64,000 nucleotides of DNA from Brasenia schreberi (taxonomy: Eukaryota > Streptophyta > Magnoliopsida > Nymphaeales > Cabombaceae). Location of the stretch: contig JAYKKT010000040.1 of NCBI GenBank assembly GCA_036023115.1, positions 1,919,501 to 1,983,500 on the forward strand, given 5' to 3'. Shown here in pieces: positions 24,208 through 35,336 of this stretch. A program made the translations under genes and the position numbers. The notes under the pieces are model-generated. The model ran no database searches. It was not told the DNA's origin and saw nothing but the letters and a program-made list of their open reading frames with translations. The first letter of the stretch is position 1; each line of letters opens with the position of its first letter.

Positions 24208-24589
24208 ATTACAGCATACCATCTTGAACATATACCTGCAACTATATAGGGAACTTCGTGGTTCTCCTATTTGATTTTCACACACAAACTATATACATGT
24301 TTAATTGTTCTAGGATTTAGAATATATAGTTAGGGTTAGATTATCAAAAACTATGTATACATGCATCTGGTGAATTGATCAACAACTAGCTGAGCAGAGA
24401 CGAATATATGGTAGTGGAGAAGAATAAAATATCGTGTAATTACGCATGTATTTTGGTTGTTCCATATGTATGCACCTTTGTCGAGCAAAAATGCATATAG
24501 GGATAAGAATAACCACGTTCATTGCCAGATGTGGAGAAATCTTTACTTTCTTTGATCTATAGAAGGGTTTGAACATGAGCGCAAACACA

Positions 24590-24592
<3 letters not shown>

Positions 24593-24637
<45 letters not shown>
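24593..24637. repeat. (TA)n microsatellite
   Basis: About 45 bases of uninterrupted AT dinucleotide downstream of the VTL gene. Confidence 0.95.
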
Positions 24638-24638
<1 letters not shown>

Positions 24639-25740
24639 TGGTTCTACTCACTTGTGATGTGTAAGATGCCCATTTATTACTTTTCAGTGGTATGAATGTA
24701 ATTTAAAAGAAAGGTAGAATGTATTGTAATTTATAATTAATTCATTCCATGTAATTCTTCAATAACTTTTTTTCTATTTCTATGACCAACTTCCTATTTG
24801 AGGCCCCCCTGTCCCATACATGGGGTTGAGAGACGCATTAGCTACTAGAGGAATGAAAAACACTCATACAAGCCAGCACGATCGTTTACTGCATGTGTCA
24901 CTGTGGGTGGAAAGGGAGGTTCTGAATTAACAATGACCTTATTTTGGGTTTTAATGGATCTGGAACGTGGTTTGCGCGTTATATAGTGTAGCTGGTTCCA
25001 GAAATGACCAAGATGTCATATTAAAAGAGGAATGAAGATATATATCATCCAGATCCACGATTTGAATACAGCAAATCGTCTTTGGGATTCAGATGGAGGA
25101 TATGATGACAGCTACCCTTCATCTTCTCTAGCGCCTACCCGTTTAAGTAGAGAGGGTGAAGAGAGTGCATGGTAGGACAGCGCTCCATTATATATATGAT
25201 GAAAATGATCTCTCTCTCTCTCTCTCTCTCTGCTACATTTCTGTTGCACGCGATCACTCGAGAACACTGACCTGAGGAAAACCAGAATTGACTTTTCTCT
25301 AGAGCTGGTGAACGAGATGGGTGAACCCAATGACCCTTGTTTATTGTTCTCATTCTCTAGTTGAACGAGCCAAGATAGCCGCTAATCGAACAGCTTTTGT
25401 TGGAACATGTTCAGAGGAAGCCCATCTTTTTATGAGCCAATTGTGAAAAAAGAAGGGAAATTCTGAAAAGCTAGGCCCTTCTTCTTCTACTTAAAGTTTT
25501 CCTTTGTAGAAAAGCTAGAAAGAGAACCTGGCCCTTGATATATCTTAGATGCCCTAACACAATTAACCTATTGGTATGGTTTAGGTAAGAATTTAAATTG
25601 TCATCAACAATTTTGACGAGATTAAGTGGACGTGAACCTACAACTCAGGAATCAAAGATTCATGAGCCAAGGATGAGTAACTGAGCTGATCAATGCCAAT
25701 AAAATTGTCTGGAAAGGACTAATTTCTCACGACATAAAAT

Positions 25741-25925
25741 GGCAGCCATCCGCACCCGGATGGTTAAATGAATGGCAGGGTGCTCTGGCACCCTTGCTGC
25801 TTGTGGGAGTTAGACTCCCAGAGGTTGCATGTCTCTGTGTGTGTGTATGTGTGTTAGGCTTCCACCCCCCCCCCCCCTTTGTAACCACAAAGAAAATGGC
25901 AGACATCCTATATCAAATAATTGCT
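25741..25925 (+). mobile_element. tRNA-like SINE, copy S1
   Basis: The head contains GGGTGCTCTGGCACC, then the box-B-like GGGAGTTAGACTCCCAGAGG and TTGCATGTCTCTGTG, followed by a C-rich stretch and TTTGTAACCACAAAG. The same order of blocks recurs at 32888-33025 and 34036-34150, which marks a dispersed family derived from a Pol III gene. The exact ends are uncertain. Confidence 0.55.
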
Positions 25926-26576
25926 CGGGACCTAGATCGGTCCATGGGTATTGCCTGGTTTAAACTGGAATCTTTGGTTCGGGTAGGGTCCTGAGTATAG
26001 ATATATCCACCTCCGACTTACCCTATTGTTATCCCCACGATAAGCTGTGGTTAACCTGGCGATGGATCCAAGTGATTTGGGAGATCATGATTTTGACACC
26101 TAAATGCGTGTTCTTCATGTTATCTTGATAACCAAACACCACTCGTGTCGTCTCGGTAATGGGGTTATGGATGACACGAAGGACACGTGTTTGGTTATTG
26201 AGATTACATGAAAGGATTGCACTCCCCAAAAGTTGAACTTGCCATCTGCGAGTGAGAATCAGAGAGCCCTATGATCGAACGCTCTGGGTACATGAAGAAT
26301 GAGATGCTCAGTTATTTAGAAGACATGAACGATGTGCATTTCGGTAACGCATGATGATGATGATATATATATATGTATGTATGTCTGTATGTACATGTAT
26401 ATATGTATATACATGTATGTATGAAGCTTAAAATGATTCTCTTTTTATCTTCCGACAGTGTGACACTAGATTCTGATGTAATGACCTCATTATAATCAAG
26501 CCTTCTGAAAATAAAATAATTATGCACTCTATCTTCTGAGAAGCGATACCAACAAAATGATATGAGCAAACACAAG

Positions 26577-26762
26577 CTAACCCAGACTGAAAACCACTTC
26601 GTTCCCATCGTCTTCATCCACCAATCTAAAGAGAACCGGAGCCAGCTGAGGAAAAGTTGAATTGCGCAGAACCACAAATGGCTCAGCATGCTTCCGAACA
26701 TGGTTAGAGCTGTTTAGATTGATACCTCCAACAAAATTATTTAGATCTTGCCACAAGGCCCC
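26577..26762 (-). pseudogene. Coding-like 61-codon fragment of unknown family
   Basis: A reading frame open from just after a TAA at 26763-26765 to a TAG at 26577-26579. Its composition looks like real protein, including FVGGINLNSSNHVRKHAEP and the acidic end LVDEDDGNEVVFSLG. It has no start codon and no convincing splice acceptor in phase. It lies 235 bases beyond the ATG13 stop on the same strand. It could be the last exon of an unseen gene, a captured gene fragment, or a decayed exon. I do not recognise the family. Confidence 0.3.
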
Positions 26763-26997
26763 TTATGTTTCTGATCAGGAAATGCATGCAAGACTTAAAG
26801 AAGAAGAGAAGAATTTCTTTGCATTCAAAGTTTTTGGAATGTAGCCACAGAGAAGAATAGCATTTACAAAAACTTCACGCTTCCACGTCAATTTGATCAG
26901 GTTCACTTTCACCTACAATAACGAAAAGGTATGGACTTCACTTGCTTTCGTTTCCACCAATGACGAGAACCCTCAGATCCTACTAATCGTCATTGCC

Positions 26998-29900
26998 TCA
27001 ATGATCCATTGCTTGCGTCCTACTCTGAGAAAGTAGCAGGTCCTTCATTTCTTTGTAGCTACGAAGCTCTTCGAGTGCATCGGCAGCCCTCCGGGAAACA
27101 GGAAAACCGGATGCTCTGATGTCACGAGGAATTCCACTGTCAAGTGTCGAATTCGATGTCTGAGAATAGCAGCTATGGTCTTGCCGAAGAGGAGCTACAG
27201 TCCTCAGCATCTGCACAAGCATGCCAACGGCTGCACCTTGAGACTTCCGTGCTGGCAGCACCTGTGCCGGATCTGAAGTTTCCTTGCCATCAGCACTCCT
27301 GCATGAAACACAGAAACAGCTTCCTCACCAAAATGCATAAAAACGGAGTCATTCAAACCACTCCCCCATGCTTGTAAACAATTTCATGTGTAACCAGTAT
27401 TTTCCCTCCTAACTGGTAGATTTTCAACAAACGGGGGCATTTACGAATGGCGTGCAGGGAAGAAATACTACCACGCACAAAAATCACCATTTTCGCAAAC
27501 AGATCAAATCTGAGAGAATCTTGGATGCGTGGGCATCAACAAACTGAAGACTAAGAAATGGGTGGATTGATGTGTCCCACAGAAATGAAAATACTGAGAT
27601 GGATGTGCAGTGAAGGAATATATATATAATGAGGTTATTAGAAACAAATTGAGAGTGACACTAATAGATGATAAAATAAGAAAAATCGTTTAGACGTAGA
27701 AAGACAATAAAAAACTTTGATAAGAAGCTAAAAACTAGATAAAAATATTAAAAGATAAAGAGGAAGACTACAAAAGTGAAAAATAATAAAAAAGTGATAC
27801 TTATGTTGAGTTAACTTTTAGCATGGCACATGACCGAGCTCTATGGAAACAAAGAATCCATGTAGCTGACCTCATCTGGAAAATGGCTTAATTTTGTTGT
27901 TGTTTCTAACAGATTCATCGCATACTGTAACACCCAACTAAGGTCTTCAAGGTTGAAGCATACATGCCACTCTAAGACAGTTTCTGACACCAGGCAAATC
28001 AAAGAATCATATATTATATTTGGGCTATCAATCTTGAATCCATGCCTACCACATCACACCATTCATTTTACATATTTATAATAAAGGGCGGGCAGTATTA
28101 TCTCCATTTACATGCATAAGCCAGACTGATCACGCAAAACATATGGAATGCATTTCCCACGGGCATCATCAAGTTCCCAATTTTCTTTTACAACCAAAAA
28201 TATGGATAAAGCACCACAAATAGGGTATGAAAACATAGTCATCAAGAAGTTTCCAAATTTATTTGTATGTCTAGATCAATTATCGAACAGTGAAGAACAC
28301 ATTGAGAAGCATGAGAGAGCCATTCCAGCTTTTATGTGTGTGTGTGGTGCAAGCATAATTTTCAGCAAATAACACCATGGTATAAAGAAAGCCAGGAACA
28401 GCAATACCTTAGTTGAGAATCAGTCGTATCAACATCATCAACAGCAAAGGGACATGAGAAATCGTAATCATCTAACTCATCTTGGAAAGATACTCTGCTT
28501 GAGCTCCTTGAGAATCCAATTCGCGGTGAGCTGCTAGAGGACACCACTCCAGAGAACCTACCAGAATCATCTCTATTATCCTTGAACACCTAAATCAGAT
28601 AAACGATCAAGTTAAAGTGGAAACGGTTACATGGTAGAAATTAACTTGACAAGAAAATAGCTCCACGATATATGGAAATCCATTACCTTTGGACTGGGGT
28701 ACATCTGCAAGTTCAAAGTGCCAGGGTATAATTCTTGTTTTAGAGAATCCCCCTTCCTGAAGCTTCTATTCTCAGATGAGTATTCCTGGAATCCTGTAGC
28801 GTTGCTAATTGAGGCTCTAGAACAGTCATCATGAGAGAAGCTCTCAGGTTTTGACAATCTTGGTGATAAGGGCGGCAAAGGAAACCTGCTTGAGTCAGAG
28901 GAGCTTGAAGTCGGATATCCTGAACTTCGATTAGCCCTTGACTGGGGAATGCTGACAGGAGCACTTTGTAGATGTTTACGAGACAACAAAAGATGACGAC
29001 CAGAAGAATTTGTTGGTGGAGATGAAGAAGAAGATGGTGAAAATGGAGGTGAGAGCCAGCATTCATCTGAGTTCAAACCCTTCTTATGAGGTAATGATCT
29101 ACAATCAAATGATGAAGCTCGTGCAATATTTGCTTGTGATTTTAAAGGAGGTGAATTGGCCACAGGTGGCGAATTTGCCATCAGATTATTGCTTCGAGGT
29201 TTGTTGTGATGCACATACTGATTTGAAGGTGAAGCAGCGGCATCTGAAAACGCAGGATGGAAAGGGGATGTACTAATGGATTGTGATGGGGAGGAGCTGG
29301 TCTGGGTGTATGGAGAACCTCTACTAAGACCACTTGTCCAACTATGAGGACGCTGGAATGGGCCAGAAGAAGGGGGGCTAAACTGTTGCAAAGGAAAAGA
29401 GGTAGCTCTAGAACATCGGTCTACAGATCGAGAAGGTGAACTAGCTGAGAAAATTTTGAGAGGATCAGCTGCAGGACTACCAACATAGTCTACTATAATT
29501 TGTGCTGTCATTGGTGTGGAAGTCTCAAGGTTCAAATCTGACAGACTTGCACGATATATTACAGATAAAGAAAGCTGACCAAAAGGAGTCTCTGAAGGGG
29601 TGAAACTAAACTGCTGCATCTTCTCCTCCTCTCTATGAGAGAAAGGCTCACAAAAGGATGAAACTTTGTAGGTAAGATTGAAGTTGTTGCTATTGTTTGT
29701 CGAATTAAGCATTCGGAAAAGCTGATAAGCAGGCAAGAGTCTTGAAGTTGAATAAAGCGAACGAATACCTATAGTCAGTCTCTTGTACATCCTCTTAATT
29801 GCAGGGTGTCCATCAACAGAGTTCGTGGACATCTGCGGTGATCCCACCTCACCCCCAACAGTACCACTCCGGCTCTTAATAGTGCCATCATCGTATTTCA

Positions 29901-30390
29901 CATTTGCACCACCTGCCCATGCCTTAGAAGATGGAACATCCCTACTGCTTCCTCTGAGAGATTCACACTGGAGAATCCATCTTTCTATCACTGTTTGTTT
30001 GCTTGTCCTGGATGTCGGAATATCATCACTTCTCATGCCCCAGAGGTTTAGAGGGTGTGCGTTCGGAGATGAAACATCCATAGACTTTTGCTTCAACAAT
30101 CGGGTAAGACCCGAACTAGACCCTTGCCCTTCTGATCCAACATCCTGAACAACAATCACATCGACAATGAGTGGTCCTCCAACATTTTTGTACCACATAT
30201 TCAGGCATTCTGCAGCCATCGAACACTCTCCTATAGCCAAACTGAACCACTTATCCCTCCTCTTGCCCCGAGAAGAACTGGCCCCTACATGTTCTACATT
30301 ACGCAAACCCGGTATCCTGGAGTCTAATACAATCTGCAGGCTCTTCAAGTAAAACTCCGAAATAATCTGCTCCGCTTTTGTGGACTCCAT
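26998..30390 (-). CDS. ATG13: Autophagy-related protein 13 (ATG13), three coding exons
   Basis: Coding exons are 30390-28687, 28589-28408 and 27298-26998, with GT-AG junctions and consistent phases, giving 728 residues. The first ~240 residues match the plant ATG13 HORMA domain (ISEFYLKSLQIVLDSR, then the LNMWYKN and RSLYSTSRLLPAYQLFR segments), ending near the typical IIVDYVGSPAADPLK. A long serine/proline-rich disordered region follows, then the conserved DYDFSCPFAVDDVD motif in exon 2 and a C-terminal helix (DALEELRSYKEMKDLLL) in exon 3. ATG13 bridges ATG1 kinase to the autophagosome initiation complex and is a TOR target. The first ATG is at 30390; a TTG three codons upstream is not a plant start. 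A 5' UTR intron of about 30469-30963 is likely (CAAG|GTAACA donor, CCTCCAG acceptor). Intron 2 holds an old RTE fragment. The protein is longer than Arabidopsis ATG13 (about 600 residues from memory), mostly in the disordered part. Confidence 0.93.
27580..27907 (+). mobile_element. RTE 3'-end remnant inside ATG13 intron 2
   Basis: A diverged fragment starting at AGAAATGAAAATACTGAGATGG and running through AATGAGGTTATTAGAAACAAA, AAACAAAGAATCCATGTAGC and GGCTTAATTTTGTTGTTG. It is antisense to ATG13 and lies well inside the intron between coding exons 2 and 3. No target-site duplication was recognised. Confidence 0.8.
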
Positions 30391-31335
30391 AGATTGCAAT
30401 GTAGTGGCTTAAATCAACCAACAGTCCACAAATCAACAAGCTTAGCACCAAACTAGGATCTTTACCGACTGGAGGAAACCACAATCAAACAGCAGAAATC
30501 AAGAATTCCAGTAATTCCCGATAGCCAAAGGTTTCAATCACCACACCTAACCTCCCAATCGAAATTGCACAGTTAACCACTAGGAAACTTGCTATGCGGT
30601 TGAAGTCGCCAGTTCAGCAGAAAGAGAAGCAATTCAAAGGCCAAAGTTACACCTGCTCGAGACTTCCAGATAAATTAATCACGTCAACAAACAGCTGATC
30701 AGAACAGTAAAAAAGCAGCAATGATCCAGATTAACCAACATATTCTCAGCACTAATCTAAAAAAGTGATGCGACATCACCATCTTATGAAATTAAAAAGA
30801 AAGAGAAAAACTTCAATTCAGCACAAAACAGGCAAAAAAGGGGAGGACGTCATAAACATCAATCTCAGCCATTGAGCCCTAGGAAAACAAAAAACGAACA
30901 GATCCTGTTGTCAAACACCCAAAAGAAAGAAAATATGTTCCAAACGAAACTGAATCGTGTTACCTTGTGAAAGAATCCGGACTAACGTGAACCAGAATCC
31001 ACGATCGTGAAAATCAGAAGAACTTCAGATGGGGTTCGGGGATAGGCGTCGGAGCCGGCGGTTTCCGGCCGGTCAACGCCGTCTCCACCAAGCCGAGAAG
31101 GGACATCCGACGGAGTCCGGAGTCCGGAGCCCCCGCGTCTCTCATGGCACGTGACTGACCGGCGACCCGAACTTTGATCGACACCGGGGAGTAGCGACGA
31201 TCCGATCTCCGATTGGTTCGCTTGCTCCCCTTGGCTTTCTTCCTCGTTGGGTCGCTTGGCGTGTCCATTTTGGATTTTGCTCGTACTTTTGTCATCGTCG
31301 TCCGCACGCGCTGGGTCGGTGGGATTCCACTGGTG

Positions 31336-31347
31336 CGTGACGTCACG
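31336..31347. promoter_or_regulatory. Perfect palindrome with TGACGTCA core near ATG13 transcription start
   Basis: CGTGACGTCACG is a 12-base perfect palindrome. Its TGACGTCA core is the classic site for bZIP (TGA/CREB-like) factors. It lies about 30-50 bases downstream of the minus-strand TATA box, so at or just after the expected start of the ATG13 transcript. Function is inferred from the motif only. Confidence 0.45.
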
Positions 31348-31378
31348 TTCAATCGGACGAATCGTGAGATTTCCCCTC

Positions 31379-31389
31379 ATATATATAAA
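31379..31389 (-). promoter_or_regulatory. Probable TATA box of ATG13
   Basis: On the minus strand the sequence reads TTTATATATATG in an otherwise GC-rich stretch, about 400 bases before the 5' UTR donor site at 30963-30964. An ACGT-core word (CGCCACGTAA) lies further upstream near 31460-31468. Confidence 0.5.
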
Positions 31390-31539
31390 GGATCTGAGCC
31401 GTCCGAATGGATCGCTGGAGACGATAAGGTCATCCCTTTGGCGACCACGAATCAGATAACGCCACGTAAAGGTTGCTTGCGCATGGGTCGTCGTTTGGGA
31501 CCCCAGCAGACCCTTCGTCTTTTTTTCCTTTCTCAAGAA

Positions 31540-31700
31540 AAGGCCAAAGACTCACACATGCATGCGACAGGAATCGAACTCAACACAAACGACGTGGGAG
31601 TCCAAGATCCCCGCCACATGAGATAACGGTCCGACCAAAACAAATGCACTTCCAAGAATCGAACTCGTGACCTTCAAGTCAACCTAGCGTGGTAAGCTGT
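31540..31700 (-). mobile_element. tRNA-like SINE heads, antisense, possibly two in tandem
   Basis: On the minus strand there are two box-B-like words, GAGTTCGATTCTTGG and GAGTTCGATTCCTGT, each preceded by an internal-promoter-like A-box stretch (CAGCTTACCACGCTAGG and CGTTATCTCATGTGGCGGGG). They are too diverged to be working tRNA genes. The ends are not defined. Confidence 0.4.
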
Positions 31701-32385
31701 TCTCTTTGTGCAGCAAACCTTTTTAGTTTCCAGAGGTAACTTGGTAAATGAAATTCGAGTTGGATTATGTACCATAGGTTTGCCAATTTTGAACACGAGA
31801 TCAAAATGTGATATGAACACGATATGAAAAATCTGTATTCGTTCCATCTAACTAAAATGACATAATGAATTCAACCCCTGTTGAGATTGACCGACATGAA
31901 GAGTATACGGTGTGAAACGAACACAACAGAAATGCGAAATTGCTCGCGATTATAGACATGACATGAAAAATCCAGCATGATCATGAACCAAAAGGTTGAT
32001 ATTCGTGTCCGAGGAAAGTTTTATGATGAATAGATGGTAGAATTTTGGTTTAAATGACATGACACGAACACGACCAAAACACAAAATTATGGACAACTTT
32101 GGATGCAGCTAGAGAATCCTTTAGGAAGAAACACTTGATGACCAAGCTCATGATCATCCTGCTTGCTTGAAGCTCATGCACCATGCTCATGTTCAGCTTA
32201 GATGAGTAAAAGCCAATTCTAAGCAACATTTGCTTTCTTCTTTCGTCTCATTTACCGGCTCCATCTACGGATTTAGACCTCCATTAACCGTAAACGATTC
32301 AGTCGTGTTTGGTAGCCAAAAACACCGTTTAATCAATGATTGGATCCAACTTTAATTTTACACCTTTGGTACATACCTGGAGTTC

Positions 32386-32548
32386 CGCGAGGGATCTAAA
32401 AACTCTCTTGGGGTGGGGTGAATAGCCTCTTTAAGGTGGGATGAACTATATAGTATACGGCTCATGGATTTCACCATGGCGTATAGACTTTAAGTTGATT
32501 TTCCAAAAGGCAAAGCCCCACCTCGGCTCAAGGGAGATCCGCCACTTC
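32386..32548. mobile_element. Possible hAT-like MITE
   Basis: The left end CGCGAGGGATCTAAAAAC and the reverse complement of the right end, GAAGTGGCGGATCTCCC, are related. Both are followed by GGGGTGGGG-like inner sequence. Possible 8-bp flanks TGGAGTTC and CGGAGTTT differ at two positions. The GTGGCGGATC end resembles other short elements in this window. Confidence 0.35.
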
Positions 32549-32887
32549 CGGAGTTTGTTTTGAAGCAAAGTGATGACAAATTTATGTATGATCACGGCAT
32601 CTAGCCTTTTTACTTTATTGAAATCATTGGATCTCATCTCATAACATTTTCAATATTATCTTAAAGAGTATAGTGTAAGGTCTGGCACAGAAACTTTGTG
32701 CTAAAGCTATATTCAACGAATGCAGTCACTTATGCGGTACATGTTGTCCCTAAGCATTGGTTCCTTAAAAAAATGAACCTCTATATTTAACTGTGTATTT
32801 TATATTTACAAAACACTTATATTTTTTTATATACAGTCGTGAACTTAGGAATCCTCATATCACCTAAAGTGAGTCTGCTACTGACCT

Positions 32888-33025
32888 TACACCGAGAGCA
32901 GTAGCTCAACTCTAGGGTGTCTTATGCCCTTGCAGCAGGCACGGGTTTGAATCGTAGAGGATGCATAGCTTCGCCCTCCCTCCAGTTGTAACCAAAAAGA
33001 GCTGTCATCTCTTTGCTGGATGTTG
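32888..33025 (+). mobile_element. tRNA-like SINE, copy S2
   Basis: The A-box-like AGTAGCTCAACTCTAGGGTG and B-box-like CACGGGTTTGAATCGTAGAGG are followed by GATGCATAGCTTCGCCC and a GTTGTAACCAAAAAGAGC tail block. The tail block matches copy S1 (TTTGTAACCACAAAG). Confidence 0.55.
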
Positions 33026-34035
33026 GTGAACTCCTCGCCTTTTGTCAGATAGCCAACCCCTGGCCTGTGAGCCATGCCTCTTCGGATATAGAACCTTTAA
33101 CCCAATGGATTGGGTGGGTGATAATGTAATTAAAATTGTTAATTCTCTCAAGCCTGTTACAAAATTTTATAAAAAATAAAAATTTGATTTAATTTCTTAT
33201 AAATAAATTCAATTTCCTACTCAGAATTTGGGGAAAAAAAAAACTTCACCTAGCAGTTCATGTTCAGCTACTATGACTCAGCTCGCTCATGTTCGGCTCA
33301 CCTCAAACAAGCTAACAAGCTGCACATGAACAATATCGTTAGTTCACAGTAAGTCATGAACAACTCCTTGTTTGGTTTGTTCGGCTCATTTATCAGACTT
33401 GGTCACAACACGAAGAACTGAAGTTAGAACCCGAAACTGAATAGTTCATTGAATGATGAGAAAAAGGCTCAAAGAGAAAGCTTATAGAGAGATGAAATCC
33501 ACAAAAAGTTAATAAATAGCAGCAGACATGCCGGGACGGTAAAGCAAGAACTCTGGAAACTATAAAATTCAGGCTCAGATTAGCCATGGACGAAGAACTC
33601 GTGTCGCCAACACCGCATGATTTTTAAAGTAGTCACACTTTCTATGCTTGTGGGACAAGAAACAAGACCTTGCTGAAAAGAAGGCAGCAGTTTACGTAGG
33701 TAGGGCCAATCGCGGGCTGACCCGACTTGACCCATGATGGCCCAGGTTTGTGCCTGGTATTCAGATCCATTCTCAGTCCAAGAAAGGCCCAAAACCAGCT
33801 CATGCAATCAGATACTGACATCCGGGCCCTCCCCTCTTTCCTGAATAATTAAGAAATATAAAATGGTATGAACACATAACATTGTGTGTGTGTAACACAC
33901 ATACATGCATAAGTATATTTATATACATTGTATTGTAAGGTATTAGAAATGTATGCATATGTTAATAGGATATACATAAGATCTTTCAGCAGGGGTGGCG
34001 AAAGAGCAAACATTAATAAACAAATTTAAGCAAAA

Positions 34036-34150
34036 TTACACCGGGAGCCTTAGCTCAAAGGAAGGGCACTTTAGCACCATTACTGTTAGTGGGGAGTTTG
34101 ACTCTTAGAGGGTGCATGCTTTGGTGTGGGTCTGTTAAGACTTTGACTTT
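34036..34150 (+). mobile_element. tRNA-like SINE, copy S3
   Basis: GCCTTAGCTCAAAGGAAGGG is followed by GGGGAGTTTGACTCTTAGAGG and GTGCATGCTTTGGTG, in the same block order as copies S1 and S2. It directly abuts an antisense RTE remnant. Confidence 0.5.
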
Positions 34151-34157
34151 TTCTTGT

Positions 34158-34508
34158 AGAACAACAGCTAAGTCTTTTCTCATACTAGATAGAGTTGGTT
34201 ACACTGCATTTTTTGTTTTGATCATGTGCCATACTAACAGTTAACTCCACATAAGTTAAAATGGGTTTTTTCAAACACTTTTATGATCTTTTTTGTTTTT
34301 TAACATGTTCACAATTTAGTTTCTCTAACCTTTTTAGTAAAACTTTTTTGAGTCGTCTTTCTACATGTTAAAATCATCTCGAATGATTTTTTCTTATTTT
34401 ATCATCTATTAGTGTCAATTATAATTTGTTTCTAATAACATCATTATGCATACCGTCTTTTCTTATATGATCACTCATCCATTTCAACGTCTTCATTTAT
34501 GCCGCAGA
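34158..34508 (-). mobile_element. RTE 3'-end remnant, antisense
   Basis: Starts AACAACAGCTAAGTCTTTTC and TCATACTAGATAGAGTTGG, and continues through the TCATCTATTAGTGTCAATT and ATGATCACTCATCCATTTC regions of the element's C-terminal coding part. It is heavily diverged. Confidence 0.8.
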
Positions 34509-34628
34509 CCAAAAGGAATTGGAATTTTCATTTTATTGGAAAGCATCCAAAGATAAGTACACATTAGTATACGTGCCCATCCACTTGGTTCCTTATTTAT
34601 ATCATCATTCTCCTTCACTTTCGATCCC

Positions 34629-34712
34629 TATCTTATTTCCATCGTTACTCGCCCACTTTAATATGTGTGTTATCTTATTTCCATCATTACTCACCCACTT
34701 TAATATGTGTGT
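34629..34712. repeat. 42-bp tandem duplication
   Basis: Two adjacent 42-base units (34629-34670 and 34671-34712) start with TATCTTATTTCCATC and end with CTTTAATATGTGTGT. They differ at two positions; in both, CG in the left unit is CA in the right unit. Confidence 0.95.
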
Positions 34713-35336
34713 ATGGTGATTGGAATTAATGGAGAAGACGATTGTTTGAGGACTTCTTCATACCCAACTTGGGTGATTTCATCAAGGTGGGAAAGTGTTA
34801 GTTTTCATTTAGCCAAAGTGGAAAGAACATCTCAACCTACGATATGATTACACATACAATACGGTTACTGATGATATGGGTATAATACGCCCTTGTATTT
34901 GAGTAGAATACATGCGGCCTTCCCTGTCCGTTTCTCTACATTTCGTTTCATGATAACGAACTATGTTCCAAACAAAATGATTACGAAAGAGCACAGAAAA
35001 GCATCATCCATCTGCTGCAAGACCTCACGCATTTCAAGGAACATACCGATGGACCACCAACCCGGAGATGGAAAGGACAGACACCCGGTTTTTGACTTCA
35101 TAGGGAAACGCCAAACCATAACGGAAACTAACTGCAAGATTTTCCCATATCATCCAAACAACCCTGAGAAAAACTATTCACAAGAAAATAATAACCAGAA
35201 AGGCACCTCATTATATCATCCATACCGACGAAACTACCCTCTTCTCCCCCAGGCTCACTGAAGGCTCGGTTCTGTCAAATCCAAATTGGGTCCGGATTCG
35301 ATACCTGAATCCAGGGACCGGATCCGGAGTGCAGTA

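Larger units (their letters stand above)
24208..26576. other. Intergenic between VTL and the ATG13 locus
   Basis: The VTL 3' UTR lies at the left edge. Further right are a (TA)n array (24593-24637), a (CT)n run near 25210-25231, a SINE-like element (25741-25925) containing a C13 tract, and a TATG/TATA-rich stretch around 26360-26420. No gene was recognised before the coding-like fragment that starts at 26577. Confidence 0.55.
31400..35336. other. Intergenic between ATG13 promoter and the ATL gene
   Basis: No gene was recognised. It contains minus-strand SINE-like heads (31540-31700), a CGTGTTCGTGTC-type motif-rich stretch (31780-32100), a possible hAT-like MITE (32386-32548), two plus-strand SINE-like copies (32888-33025 and 34036-34150), an RTE remnant (34158-34508) and a 42-bp tandem duplication (34629-34712). 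GCTCGTTC/TTCGGCTC words cluster near 33255-33400. The ATL 3' UTR lies at the right edge. Confidence 0.55.

Noticed and set aside
26312..26701. 129-codon minus-strand frame rich in tryptophan and isoleucine
   Set aside because: It overlaps the more protein-like frame at 26577-26762 in another phase and runs into a TATG/TATA microsatellite, which supplies its repetitive C-terminus.
30391..30399. Upstream TTG as start of ATG13, and likewise TTG at 47158-47160 for LCBK1
   Set aside because: Nuclear plant genes rarely initiate at TTG, and in both cases an ATG three codons downstream fits the family N-terminus.
30982..31536. 184-codon minus-strand open frame at the ATG13 promoter
   Set aside because: It spans the TATA box and the 5' leader, is GC-rich and low in hydrophobic patterning, and matches no family. 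It is the kind of frame GC-rich leaders produce by chance.
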